From positions 868,001 through 932,000 of the forward strand of contig NZ_RBKT01000001.1 in assembly GCF_003633685.1 (NCBI RefSeq): 64,000 bases of DNA. The letters run 5' to 3'. The translations under genes and the position numbers were made by a program. This stretch comes from Micromonospora pisi (GTDB taxonomy: Bacteria > Actinomycetota > Actinomycetes > Mycobacteriales > Micromonosporaceae). The notes below the pieces were generated by a model. That model was not told where the DNA came from. It saw nothing but the letters and a program-made list of their open reading frames with translations, and did not search any database. Each line of letters opens with the position of its first letter. Positions within the stretch are counted from its first letter, which is position 1. Of the stretch, positions 48,756 through 60,262 are shown piece by piece.

Positions 48756-49579
48756 ACCTCACCAGCCGCGGCGAACGCCTGACCGGACGGATCTTTCTGA
48801 TCGCGCTGGTCGTCGTCACGCTATTGCCGTTCCTGAGCATGCTGTCCGCGGCGTTGCAGCCGCGCGGCACCGTCCCCACCGGACTGGCCTGGCCATCCGA
48901 CCCGCAGTGGGGCAACTTCGGCGCCGCGTTCACCGCCGCCAACATGGGTGTGTTGCTGCGGTCCAGCCTGCTGATCGTGGTCGGGGTCGTGCCGATCGGC
49001 GTGGTCATCGCGACCATGGCCGGGTTCGGACTGGGTCACCTGCGGGTGCCCGGTGGCCGGATCGCCTTCGGCCTGCTCCTGCTCGGTCTGACCCTGCCAC
49101 TCGAAGCCGTGGTCACCCCGCTCTACTACCAGATGCGCGACCTCGGACTACTCAACACCCGCTGGGCGATTATCCTGCCGCTGATCGGCCTGTACATGCC
49201 GTTCTCGGTGTTCTGGATGCGGGCCCACTTCACCACGGTGCCGAAGGAACTCTCCGAGGCGGCGCGGGTCGACGGCAGCAACACCTGGCAGTTGTTCTGG
49301 CGCATCCACGTGCCGCTCGCCCGACCGGCCATCGCGTCGCTGACCATCCTGCTGTTCCTGTGGACCTGGAACCAATTCCTGCTCGCCATCGTGCTCGTCG
49401 ACGACGCCACGAAACGCACGATGGCAGGCGCGCTCGGCGCGTTCCAGGGGCAGTGGGGGACGGACCTGGTGCTGCTCTGCGCCGGCTCTCTGCTCATCCT
49501 CACTCCCACGCTCATCGTGTTCCTGATCTTCCAACGCCAGTTCATCAAGGCCCTCATCCAGGGGTCGCTGAAGGGATAG
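48752..49579 (+). CDS. Carbohydrate ABC transporter permease (MalG type)
   Basis: An inner-membrane permease of 275 aa. The first helix is IFLIALVVVTLLPFLSML. The EAA loop ELSEAARVDGSNTWQLFWRIHVPLARPA lies near residues 165-195. The C-terminal VFLIFQRQFIKALIQGSLKG is typical of MalG-like proteins. The ATG at 48752 overlaps the preceding stop, with a GGGAGGAGAAGG ribosome site. It completes the binding protein-MalF-MalG set for the predicted fructoside. Confidence 0.94.
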   Translation: MNLTSRGERLTGRIFLIALVVVTLLPFLSMLSAALQPRGTVPTGLAWPSDPQWGNFGAAFTAANMGVLLRSSLLIVVGVVPIGVVIATMAGFGLGHLRVPGGRIAFGLLLLGLTLPLEAVVTPLYYQMRDLGLLNTRWAIILPLIGLYMPFSVFWMRAHFTTVPKELSEAARVDGSNTWQLFWRIHVPLARPAIASLTILLFLWTWNQFLLAIVLVDDATKRTMAGALGAFQGQWGTDLVLLCAGSLLILTPTLIVFLIFQRQFIKALIQGSLKG

Positions 49580-49582
49580 CGC

Positions 49583-50737
49583 GTGACCACGCATCCATCA
49601 GTCCGAGGTGACGTCGACGAGGGCTTCGGCCCGGTCGCCGACATCTTCCGGGACAACTTCTCCTCGCGCGGCGAGGTCGGCGCCGCCGTGGCCCTGTATG
49701 TGAGGGGCCGCAAGGTCGTCGACCTGTACGGGGGGCTCGCCGATCCCCGGTCGGGACGCCGCTGGGCCGCCGGCACCCCGGCGGTCGTCTTCTCCTGCAC
49801 CAAGGGCATCCTGGCGATCTGCGCGTACCTGCTGGTCCAGCAGGGCCGCCTCGACCTGGACGCGCCGGTCACCCGGTACTGGCCCGAGTTCGGTCAGCAC
49901 GGCAAGGCCGCCATCCCGGTGCGCTGGCTGCTCACCCACCAGGCCGGCCTACCAGCCCTGGACCGGCCGCTCAGCCGCGAGGACGTGGTCAGCTGGAAGC
50001 CCGTGATCGAGGCGATCGAGGCGCAGACGCCGCTCTGGCCGCCCGGCACCGCACACAGCTACCACGCGATGACCTATGGCTGGCTGATCGGTGAGGTGAT
50101 CCACCGCATCACCGGTCAGCTGCCCGGCGCGTTTTTCCGCGACACACTTGCCGCGCCGCTCGGCCTGCGTACCTGGATCGGTCTTCCCGACGAGGAGCGT
50201 GACTCGGTGGCCTGGATGCTGGCGCCGCCGGCCGGGTCCGCGGTGCCCCTGCACCCGGTCGCCGAGAGCGGGCTCACCATGGGCGGCGCCTTCGCCTTCC
50301 CCGCCGACAACGACGGTCTGGTCAGCTTCAACGACCCGGTCATCCAGGCCGCCGGGATACCCGGAGCCGGTGCCGTCAGCACCGCCGAGAGCCTGGCCCG
50401 CCTCTACGCCGCCGCGGTGTCCCCGGTCGGCACCGAGCGCCTGCTCACCAGGACTTCGGTCTACGACGCGACCCTCCCCCGGGTCGCCGGCCAGCAGCGG
50501 TACGGGCCGGCCGACACCGGCCAGCGCTGGGGAACCGGCTTCCTCCTGGACTCCCCGCCGGCACGCCCCCTGCTGGGTGCGCTCAGCTTCGGCCACGACG
50601 GCGCGGGTGGCCATGTGGCCTTCGGCGACGACGCCTACCAGGTGGGCTTCGCGTACGTCGTCAACCAGATGGGCGGCGTCGACGACGACCGGGGCGACCG
50701 GCTCACGGCCGCCGTGCGGGCCTGCCTGGGGGCCTGA
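49583..50737 (+). CDS. Beta-lactamase-fold serine hydrolase (class C/EstB-like)
   Basis: A 384-aa protein with no signal peptide. It has the serine beta-lactamase/DD-peptidase-like fold: nucleophile Ser71 and Lys74 in SCTKG, and a Tyr in YHAMTYGWLIGEVI as the second-motif base. The late motif is HDGAGGH rather than KTG, which is usual in class-C-like esterases (EstB group). It begins with GTG three bases after the permease stop, so it belongs to the transporter operon. It may be a cytoplasmic esterase acting on an imported, possibly acylated sugar. Antibiotic resistance is unlikely, as it is not exported. Confidence 0.88.
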   Translation: MTTHPSVRGDVDEGFGPVADIFRDNFSSRGEVGAAVALYVRGRKVVDLYGGLADPRSGRRWAAGTPAVVFSCTKGILAICAYLLVQQGRLDLDAPVTRYWPEFGQHGKAAIPVRWLLTHQAGLPALDRPLSREDVVSWKPVIEAIEAQTPLWPPGTAHSYHAMTYGWLIGEVIHRITGQLPGAFFRDTLAAPLGLRTWIGLPDEERDSVAWMLAPPAGSAVPLHPVAESGLTMGGAFAFPADNDGLVSFNDPVIQAAGIPGAGAVSTAESLARLYAAAVSPVGTERLLTRTSVYDATLPRVAGQQRYGPADTGQRWGTGFLLDSPPARPLLGALSFGHDGAGGHVAFGDDAYQVGFAYVVNQMGGVDDDRGDRLTAAVRACLGA

Positions 50738-50888
50738 CCAGACGCGGCGACCACGAGTGTTTCGCCGGATCTCCACCTGTCCCGGTCCCGGACAGGGTCG
50801 AATTCGCCACGAAGCCGGGGCAGGCGCGGTCCATACTCGTCTTGATGGCCGCGCCGCCACCCGGCCAGCGCAGACGGTCCGGGCGATG

Positions 50889-50919
50889 GGGCGCCCGGCC
50901 GCGGTGCGGCCGGGCGCCC
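50889..50919. terminator. Bidirectional 14-bp GC-rich hairpin
   Basis: Perfect 14-bp arms at 50889-50902 and 50906-50919 with a 3-base loop. It separates the convergent serine hydrolase and beta-helix genes. Confidence 0.85.
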
Positions 50920-50924
50920 TCTGC

Positions 50925-54000
<3,076 letters not shown>

Positions 54001-57000
54001 ATGCGTCGCAACACATTGATCATTGGATTGATCGCGGGCCTGTTACTCTCGCTCGCGCTCGTCCACCCGGCATCAGCGGCCCCGGCCTTCCGCGCCCTGC
54101 TGTTCACCAAGACCACCGGATACCGGCACGACTCGATCCCCGCCGGGGTCTCGATGTTCCAGCAGCAGGCGACAGCGAACAACTTCGAGTTGGTGCACAG
54201 CGAGGACTCGAATGTCTTCACCCCGGCCAACCTCGCCACCTTCGACGTCCTCATCATGTTCCAGACCTCGGGCATGGTGTGGACCTCGGCGGCCCAACGC
54301 CAGGCGCTGGAGGGGTTCCTCGCCACCGGTAAGGGAATCGTCGCCATCCACAACGCCACGGACATGGGCATCGAGGCCGAGTACCCGTGGTGGGACCAGA
54401 CCGTGAACGCGGGCGCGCACATGCCCGAGCACTCCCCCGGCGTGCTGCCCGGCACCGCCATCGTCGCCGACAAGAAGCACCCGTCCACAGCCAGCCTGCC
54501 GGACCGCTGGAACCGCAGCGAGGAGTGGTACAACTTCGATCGCAACCCCCGGGGCGACGTCCACGTCCTGGTGACCGCCGACGAGCGGACGTACAACCCG
54601 GGCTCTCGGGCGATGGGTCCGGACCATCCGATCTCCTGGTGCCGCAACGTCGCCGCAGGCCGGGTCTGGACCACCGCCATGGGGCACGCCTCCGAGTCGT
54701 ACAGCGAGACGCACTTCCGCAACCACGTTCTGGGTGGGGTCAAGTGGGCGGCCGGCAGCGAGGCCGGAGATTGCGGCGGCACCGTCTGGGGCAACTTCGA
54801 GAAGCGTGCCCTCGATGACAACACCGTCGACCCGATGTCGCTGGCCGTGGCGCCGGACGGGCGCGTCCTCTACGTCCAGCGCGGCGGACAGGTCAAGATC
54901 TTCAAGCCCAGCACGAACAGCACCGTCACCGCGGGCACGCTCAGCGTCTACACCGGCGGCGAGGACGGTCTCACCGGGTTGGCGCTCGACCCGAACTTCG
55001 CCAGCAACGGTCACGTGTACCTGTACCACTCGCCGTCGAGCAGCACGACCGACGTTAACCGCGTCTCCCGTTACACGCTCACCGGCGACACGCTCAGCCT
55101 GTCCAGCGAGGTTCGGATCATCGACATCCCGGCGTACCGTGACCGCACGTTCCCCGAGCCCGGACACACCGGCGGATACATCGAATTCGGCCCGGACGGG
55201 AACCTCTACATCGGCACCGGGGACGACACGCCGCCGAACCTCGACCCCAACTGGCAGGGCTACGCACCGCTGGACTGGCGGCCGGGCAAAGCCAATCTCG
55301 ACGCTGCCCGGACCGCTGGCAACACCAACGACCTGCGCGGCAAGCTGCTGCGTATCAAGCCCTCGACCAGTGGCGGCTACACCATCCCGACGGGCAACCT
55401 CTACCCGCAGGGGACGGCACAGACCCGGCCGGAAATCTACGCGATGGGCTTCCGCAACCCGTTCCGCTTCTCGATCGACCCGGCCAACGGCTGGGTCTAC
55501 CTGGCCGACTACGGCCCTGACCGGAGCCCACCAACCACCAACCGCGGCCCCGAAGGACTCGTCGAGCTCAACGTGATCAAATCGGCGGGCAACTACGGCT
55601 GGCCGTTCTGCCACGGCGACAATCAGCCCTACGCGCCGTTCAACCCGGACACCGGCGTCGTCGGCGCGAAGTTCAACTGCACCGCACCGGTCAACAACTC
55701 CCCCAACAACACCGGCCTGACCAGCCTGCGGCCGGTTGTGGCGCCGAACCTGTGGTACGGCTACGGCACCTCGCCGACCTTTCCGGAGCTCGGCTCCGGC
55801 GGCTCCGCCCCGATGGGCGGACCGGTCTACCGGTACGACCCGGCGAACCCGTCCGCGACGAAGTTTCCGCCGTACTACGACGGCGTCCACTTCTTCTACG
55901 AGTGGTCACGCAGCTACCTCAAGGAGGTGCACTTCGACTCCGTCACAGCGGTGAGCCGCACCAACCCCTTCCTGCCGACGGCGAGCTTCAACAAGCCGAT
56001 GGACATGGAGTTCGGCCGGGACGGCTCGCTCTACCTGTTGGAGTGGGGCACCAACTTCGGCGGTGGTAACAGCGACTCCGGGCTCTACCGGATCGACTAC
56101 ATCCAGGGCGGACGGTCGCCGGTCGCCAAGGCCACCGGCACGCCCACCAACGGCAACGCACCGCTCAACGTCCAGTTCAGCAGTGCCGGTACGGCCGACC
56201 CGGACCCCGGCAACACACTCAGCTACCAGTGGACGTTCGGCGACGGCACCACCTCGACGTCGGCCAACCCGTCGCACGTCTACACCACCAACGGCAACTA
56301 CGCGGCGCAGTTGAAGGTAACCGACAACACCGGCAAGACCGCCTTCGCCAACGTCCAGATCACCGTCGGCAACACCGCGCCGGTGGTCACCATCACCACC
56401 CCGTCTAACGGCGGCATGCTCACCTTCGGGGACCGGGTGTCGTACCAGATCAGCGTCTCCGACCCGGGTGGCGCCCCGGTCGACTGCGCCAGGGTGGTGC
56501 TCAACCCGGCGCTCGGCCACGACGACCACGCGCACGAGACCACGGAATACCCGGGCTGCTCGGGCACCATCTCCACCGACCTGCTCGGCGGACACCCCGA
56601 CGGCGCCAACCTGTTCTACGTGCTGAACGCGCGGTACACCGACAGCGGCGGCGCGGGTGGCGCGGCTCCGCTCACCGGCTACGGACAGGTGATCCTCCAG
56701 CCCAGGCACAAGCAGGCCGAGTACCACAGCAGCCAGTCCGGCATCCGGATCGTCGACCAGGCCGGCGCGGAGAGCGGCAAGCGCGTCGGGGACATCTCCA
56801 ACAACGACTGGGTGGCGTTCACCCCGATGAGCCTGTCGGGCATCACGACCGTCAGCTACCGGCTGTCGTCACCGTCCGGTGGCGGCTCGATCGAACTTCG
56901 CGCCGGCTCGCCGACCGGCACCCTGCTGGCCACCACACCGGTGCCCAGCACCGGTGGATGGGACAACTACCAGTCCACCCCACCGGTGAACGTTGCCGCC

Positions 57001-57546
57001 CTCGCCGGAACCCAGACGCTTTACCTGGTCTTCAAGGGCAGCGCGAGCAACTGGTTCGACCTCGACTCGCACACCTTCGGCGGCCCCGGCGTCGGCGTCC
57101 CCAACACCGGCGGCGTAGCGGGCCGGACCTGGACGCTCACCGCACAGCACAGCGGCAAGCTGATGGACGTCAGCGGCGTCTCCACCGCCGACGGCGCCCA
57201 GATCCACCAGTGGGCGGCCACCGGCGGCAGCAACCAGAAGTGGCAGGCCGTCGACGCCGGTGGTGGCGCGGTCTACCTGAAGGCGGTCCACAGCGGCAAG
57301 TGCGTCGAGGTGACCGGCAGTTCCACCACGGCGGGAGCCTTCCTCCAGCAGGCCACCTGCAACAACGGCAACCAACAGAAGTTCACCGTCGGGCCGACGG
57401 GGACCGCCGGGGTGTACACGGTGACGAGCGCGCTGAGCGGGCTCTGCGTGGACGTCGCCAGCGCCGCCACCAGCGACGGCGCCCGACTGTTGCAGTGGAA
57501 CTGCCTCGGGTCCACCAACCAGCAGTGGCGGTTCACCCTGGCGTGA
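54001..57546 (+). CDS. Secreted ThuA / sugar dehydrogenase / PKD / CBM6 / ricin-B protein
   Basis: A 1181-aa exported protein. The signal peptide (to about 27) precedes a ThuA domain at about 29-250 (FRALLFTKTTGYRHDSIPAG). A soluble glucose/sorbosone-dehydrogenase propeller follows at about 260-700, with LAPDGR-type blades, GFRNPFRFSIDP and a PQQ-enzyme-like GPEGLVELNVIKSAGNYGWPFC. A PKD domain is at about 715-795 (YQWTFGDGTTSTSANPSHVYTTNG), then an Ig-like stretch, a CBM6-like module at about 905-1030, and a ricin-B trefoil at about 1045-1181. The ATG at 54001 has AGGAGACGGC upstream. It could oxidise sugars released at the cell surface, but the cofactor and substrate are unproved. Confidence 0.9.
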   Translation: MRRNTLIIGLIAGLLLSLALVHPASAAPAFRALLFTKTTGYRHDSIPAGVSMFQQQATANNFELVHSEDSNVFTPANLATFDVLIMFQTSGMVWTSAAQRQALEGFLATGKGIVAIHNATDMGIEAEYPWWDQTVNAGAHMPEHSPGVLPGTAIVADKKHPSTASLPDRWNRSEEWYNFDRNPRGDVHVLVTADERTYNPGSRAMGPDHPISWCRNVAAGRVWTTAMGHASESYSETHFRNHVLGGVKWAAGSEAGDCGGTVWGNFEKRALDDNTVDPMSLAVAPDGRVLYVQRGGQVKIFKPSTNSTVTAGTLSVYTGGEDGLTGLALDPNFASNGHVYLYHSPSSSTTDVNRVSRYTLTGDTLSLSSEVRIIDIPAYRDRTFPEPGHTGGYIEFGPDGNLYIGTGDDTPPNLDPNWQGYAPLDWRPGKANLDAARTAGNTNDLRGKLLRIKPSTSGGYTIPTGNLYPQGTAQTRPEIYAMGFRNPFRFSIDPANGWVYLADYGPDRSPPTTNRGPEGLVELNVIKSAGNYGWPFCHGDNQPYAPFNPDTGVVGAKFNCTAPVNNSPNNTGLTSLRPVVAPNLWYGYGTSPTFPELGSGGSAPMGGPVYRYDPANPSATKFPPYYDGVHFFYEWSRSYLKEVHFDSVTAVSRTNPFLPTASFNKPMDMEFGRDGSLYLLEWGTNFGGGNSDSGLYRIDYIQGGRSPVAKATGTPTNGNAPLNVQFSSAGTADPDPGNTLSYQWTFGDGTTSTSANPSHVYTTNGNYAAQLKVTDNTGKTAFANVQITVGNTAPVVTITTPSNGGMLTFGDRVSYQISVSDPGGAPVDCARVVLNPALGHDDHAHETTEYPGCSGTISTDLLGGHPDGANLFYVLNARYTDSGGAGGAAPLTGYGQVILQPRHKQAEYHSSQSGIRIVDQAGAESGKRVGDISNNDWVAFTPMSLSGITTVSYRLSSPSGGGSIELRAGSPTGTLLATTPVPSTGGWDNYQSTPPVNVAALAGTQTLYLVFKGSASNWFDLDSHTFGGPGVGVPNTGGVAGRTWTLTAQHSGKLMDVSGVSTADGAQIHQWAATGGSNQKWQAVDAGGGAVYLKAVHSGKCVEVTGSSTTAGAFLQQATCNNGNQQKFTVGPTGTAGVYTVTSALSGLCVDVASAATSDGARLLQWNCLGSTNQQWRFTLA

Positions 57547-57579
57547 CGATCCGCGGCTGCTGCCACAGCCAGTGACGGT

Positions 57580-57623
57580 CCGGTCGGGACCGGCGTCCGA
57601 AGAACGGGGCCGGTCCCGACCGG
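57580..57623. terminator. Bidirectional 15-bp hairpin
   Basis: Fifteen-base arms at 57580-57594 and 57609-57623 pair perfectly, loop of 14. It separates the convergent ThuA-type and aldo/keto reductase genes. Confidence 0.8.
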
Positions 57624-57633
57624 GACGTCGCCG

Positions 57634-58632
57634 TCAGACGGGCACGTCCCGGGGCGGCGGCGCCGCGAGCAGCCCGGCCGCCGCCAGTTCGTCCCAGAGT
57701 TCGTCCGCGACGGCGACCCCCGATCGTCGTACGGCCTCGGCCGCCTGAGATCCGTTGCGCACACCGACGACCGTCGACACCACGGCCGGATGCCGGCGTA
57801 CGAAGGCGAGCGCGGCCTGCGGGAGGGTGACACCGTACGTCTCGCAGACCGAGGCGATTCGTCGCGCCCGATCGATCAAATCGCCTGGGGCCTGCTGGTA
57901 GTCGTAGAACGCATCGGCCGGTGGCCGATCCCGCGACAGCAGCCCTGAGTTGTACACACCCGCGATCACCACACCTACTTCGCGGCTCTCCGCAGCGGGC
58001 AGCAGGTCACCGGCCGCGCCCTGTTCCAGCAGGGTGTACCGCCCGGCGCACATCACCACGTCGATGTCGGTCTGCCGCACGAACCGAGCCAGCATCGCGG
58101 TCTGGTTCATGCCGGCCCCGATGGCACCCACGACCCCCTGGTCACGCAGCTCGACCAGGGCGGGCACGGCTTCGCGCGCGGCCTGTTCCCAGTGGTCGTC
58201 CGGATCATGGAGGTAGACGATGTCGATCCGGTCCAGGCCCGTGCGGTCGAGGCTGGCCTCGATCGACCGACGGACGCCGTCGCGGCTGAAGTCCCACACC
58301 CGCCGGTGGGTCGCGGGAACATCGAACCCGGCAGGGTCCCGCAGGTGCGCGGTTCGGGGCGACGGCACCAGGAGTCGCCCCACCTTCGTCGACACCACGT
58401 ACTCGTCGCGCGGTCTGTGCCGCAGCGCGGCACCGAGCCGTCGCTCGGACAGCCCGAGGCCGTAGTGCGGCGCAGTGTCGTAGTACCGGACGCCCGCGTC
58501 CCACGCGGTGTCGACCGCCGTGGCGAACTCGTCGTCCGTGGTCGCCCGGTACAGGTTGCCGCCCTGCGACGCGCCGAAGCCCAACTCGGTGAGGCGTACC
58601 GCCGGGCGCCGCGCCAGTGCCCGCGCCCTCAC
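57634..58632 (-). CDS. Aldo/keto reductase, possible L-fucose (aldose) dehydrogenase
   Basis: A cytoplasmic 332-aa TIM-barrel enzyme. The family tetrad is visible: Asp and Tyr in YYDTAPHYGLGLSERRLG, Lys in VVSTKVGRLL, and His in VYLHDPDDHWEQ. The LGFGASQGGNLYRATTDDEF start and the overall length match aldose (D-threo-aldose/L-fucose) 1-dehydrogenases. GTG at 58632 overlaps the stop of the preceding lactonase gene by four bases (GTGA), with GGGGGAG upstream. It is the last gene of a four-gene coupled operon and could perform the first sugar oxidation in the pathway. Confidence 0.88.
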   Translation of the reverse strand: MRARALARRPAVRLTELGFGASQGGNLYRATTDDEFATAVDTAWDAGVRYYDTAPHYGLGLSERRLGAALRHRPRDEYVVSTKVGRLLVPSPRTAHLRDPAGFDVPATHRRVWDFSRDGVRRSIEASLDRTGLDRIDIVYLHDPDDHWEQAAREAVPALVELRDQGVVGAIGAGMNQTAMLARFVRQTDIDVVMCAGRYTLLEQGAAGDLLPAAESREVGVVIAGVYNSGLLSRDRPPADAFYDYQQAPGDLIDRARRIASVCETYGVTLPQAALAFVRRHPAVVSTVVGVRNGSQAAEAVRRSGVAVADELWDELAAAGLLAAPPPRDVPV

Positions 58633-59507
58633 AACTCCCCCAGCCGGTAGACGCGACGCGCCGTGTCCCCCCAGATCAGCGCCCGGTCGGCCGCATCGGG
58701 CTCTCCCAGCAACTCCGCCAGGACCTCGACCCAACGCAGGTACGACGCGGCGAGCAGACACACCGGCCAGTCCGAGCCGAACATCAACCGGTCCGGGCCG
58801 AACACGTCGAGCGCGTGGTCGACGGCCGGTCGGAGGTCCCCCGGCGTCCAGGGCGATCGCGCCACCTCGGTCACCAGACCGGAGAGCTTCGCCGTGGTGT
58901 TGGGCGAGGCCGCGAGCGCCCGCAGGTCCCGGGTCCAGTCCGCCATCTCCGGACGGCCCAGCGCGGGCTTGCCCAGATGGTCGAGGACAAAGCTCACCTC
59001 GGGCAGGTCGTGCGTCAGACGCGCGGCCATGGCTAGCTGGTGCTGCCGGACCAGCAGGTCGAAGACCAGGCCGGCCGCTCCCACCGCCGCGATCCCTCGA
59101 CGGACCTCCGGACGGTCCAGGTACGCCGGGTCGGTCTCGCCCTGTACGAGGTGGCGGATGCCGACGAGACGGTCCCCGCCCCGTGCGACCCGCAGGCGGT
59201 CGATGCGGTCGACGACGTCGTCAGCCGTCAGGTCCACCCAGCCGACGACCCCGCGCACGAGGGTGCTGTCGGCCGCGAGGCCCAGTAGGTCCACCGTCTC
59301 CGCCTCCGAGGCGATGGACTGCACCACAACGGTCGCGGTGACCCCGGCGGCCCGGGCCATCGGGGCGAGGTCGACCGGCTCGAAGTCGGCGTCGATGGCT
59401 GCCATTGTCACCGGGTCGATCCACGGCTGCGGGTGCCGTGCCCGTACCCAGAGGTGGTGGTGTGCGTCGACGATCCCCGTTCGTCCGGGTGCGTGCTCGC
59501 CCGTCAT
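58629..59507 (-). CDS. Amidohydrolase-2 family lactonase (fuconolactonase-like)
   Basis: A cytoplasmic 292-aa member of the amidohydrolase-related (PF04909) group. The metal-binding HxH motif is IVDAHHHLWV near residues 14-23. A His occurs in FVLDHLGKPALG, and the late Asp in MFGSDWPVCLL. The length and the WIDPV and GLVFDLLV segments match sugar lactonases such as L-fuconolactonase/L-rhamnono-gamma-lactonase. The ATG at 59507 overlaps the SDR stop (ATGA). It would hydrolyse the lactone made by the aldose dehydrogenase encoded by the next gene. Confidence 0.9.
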   Translation of the reverse strand: MTGEHAPGRTGIVDAHHHLWVRARHPQPWIDPVTMAAIDADFEPVDLAPMARAAGVTATVVVQSIASEAETVDLLGLAADSTLVRGVVGWVDLTADDVVDRIDRLRVARGGDRLVGIRHLVQGETDPAYLDRPEVRRGIAAVGAAGLVFDLLVRQHQLAMAARLTHDLPEVSFVLDHLGKPALGRPEMADWTRDLRALAASPNTTAKLSGLVTEVARSPWTPGDLRPAVDHALDVFGPDRLMFGSDWPVCLLAASYLRWVEVLAELLGEPDAADRALIWGDTARRVYRLGEL

Positions 59508-60262
59508 CGGCCGAGCCAGCCACCGTCGACGGGCAGCACGACTCCGTTGACGTAGTCCGACGCCGACGATGCCAGGAACACCGTGGCCCCGCCGAGATCG
59601 TCGGCGCGGCCCCACCGACCCGCCGGGATCCGGGCGAGGATTGCCTGTTCGCGGTCGGGGTCGTCGCGCAGCGCCTGGGTGTTGTCGGTGGCGATGTAGC
59701 CGGGGGCGATGGCGTTGACGTTCACCCCGCGCGCCGCCCACTCGTTCGCCAGCGCCTTGGTGAGCCCGGCCACGCCCGACTTCGACGCGGCGTAGCCGGG
59801 GACGGTGATGCCGCCCTGGAAACTCAGCAACGACGCGGTGAAAATGATCTTTCCCCGACCGCGCTCGACCATCGCCCTGCCGATCTCCCGGCTCAGCACG
59901 AACTGGCTGCTCAGGTTCACCTCGATCACGTGGTCCCACATCTCGTCCGGGTGGTCGGCGGCTGGAGTACGAGCGATCGTGCCGCCGTTGTTCACCAGGA
60001 CGTCAATCGGCCCGAGCGCGGTGAGGTCACGGGCCAACCGGTGCACGGCCGCCCGGTCGGCGAGATCGGCCCGCAGCGCGGTGAACCGGCGGCCGGCGGC
60101 CCGCACCCGGCGTTCCACCTCGCTCCCGTGTGATTCGAGCTGGGCGGAGACGCCGACGATGTCGGCACCGGCCAGAGCCAGGGCCTCGGCCATGGCGAGG
60201 CCTATGCCACGCCGGGCACCGGTCACGACTGCCGTCCGGCCGGACAGATCGAACAGGGCCAT
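59504..60262 (-). CDS. SDR-family oxidoreductase (sugar-acid dehydrogenase-like)
   Basis: A 252-aa classical SDR. Cofactor motif TGARRGIG (near 15-22), VNNGG near 90, Ser in FTASLLSF, catalytic YAASK near 152-156, and the closing ATVFLASSASDYVNGVVLPVDGGWLG. This ending is typical of the 2-deoxy-gluconate/2-keto-3-deoxy-sugar-acid dehydrogenase group (KduD-like). The ATG at 60262 shares one base with the preceding TGA (TGATG). Within the operon it may oxidise a 2-keto-3-deoxy sugar acid. Confidence 0.9.
   Translation of the reverse strand: MALFDLSGRTAVVTGARRGIGLAMAEALALAGADIVGVSAQLESHGSEVERRVRAAGRRFTALRADLADRAAVHRLARDLTALGPIDVLVNNGGTIARTPAADHPDEMWDHVIEVNLSSQFVLSREIGRAMVERGRGKIIFTASLLSFQGGITVPGYAASKSGVAGLTKALANEWAARGVNVNAIAPGYIATDNTQALRDDPDREQAILARIPAGRWGRADDLGGATVFLASSASDYVNGVVLPVDGGWLGR

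Noticed and set aside
58633-58761. Upstream extension of the aldo/keto reductase frame
   Set aside because: Overlaps the lactonase in another frame; the GTG at 58632 has a good ribosome site and matches the family N-terminus.
59508-59939. Upstream extension of the lactonase frame
   Set aside because: Shadow of the SDR gene; the ATG at 59507 gives the family start.
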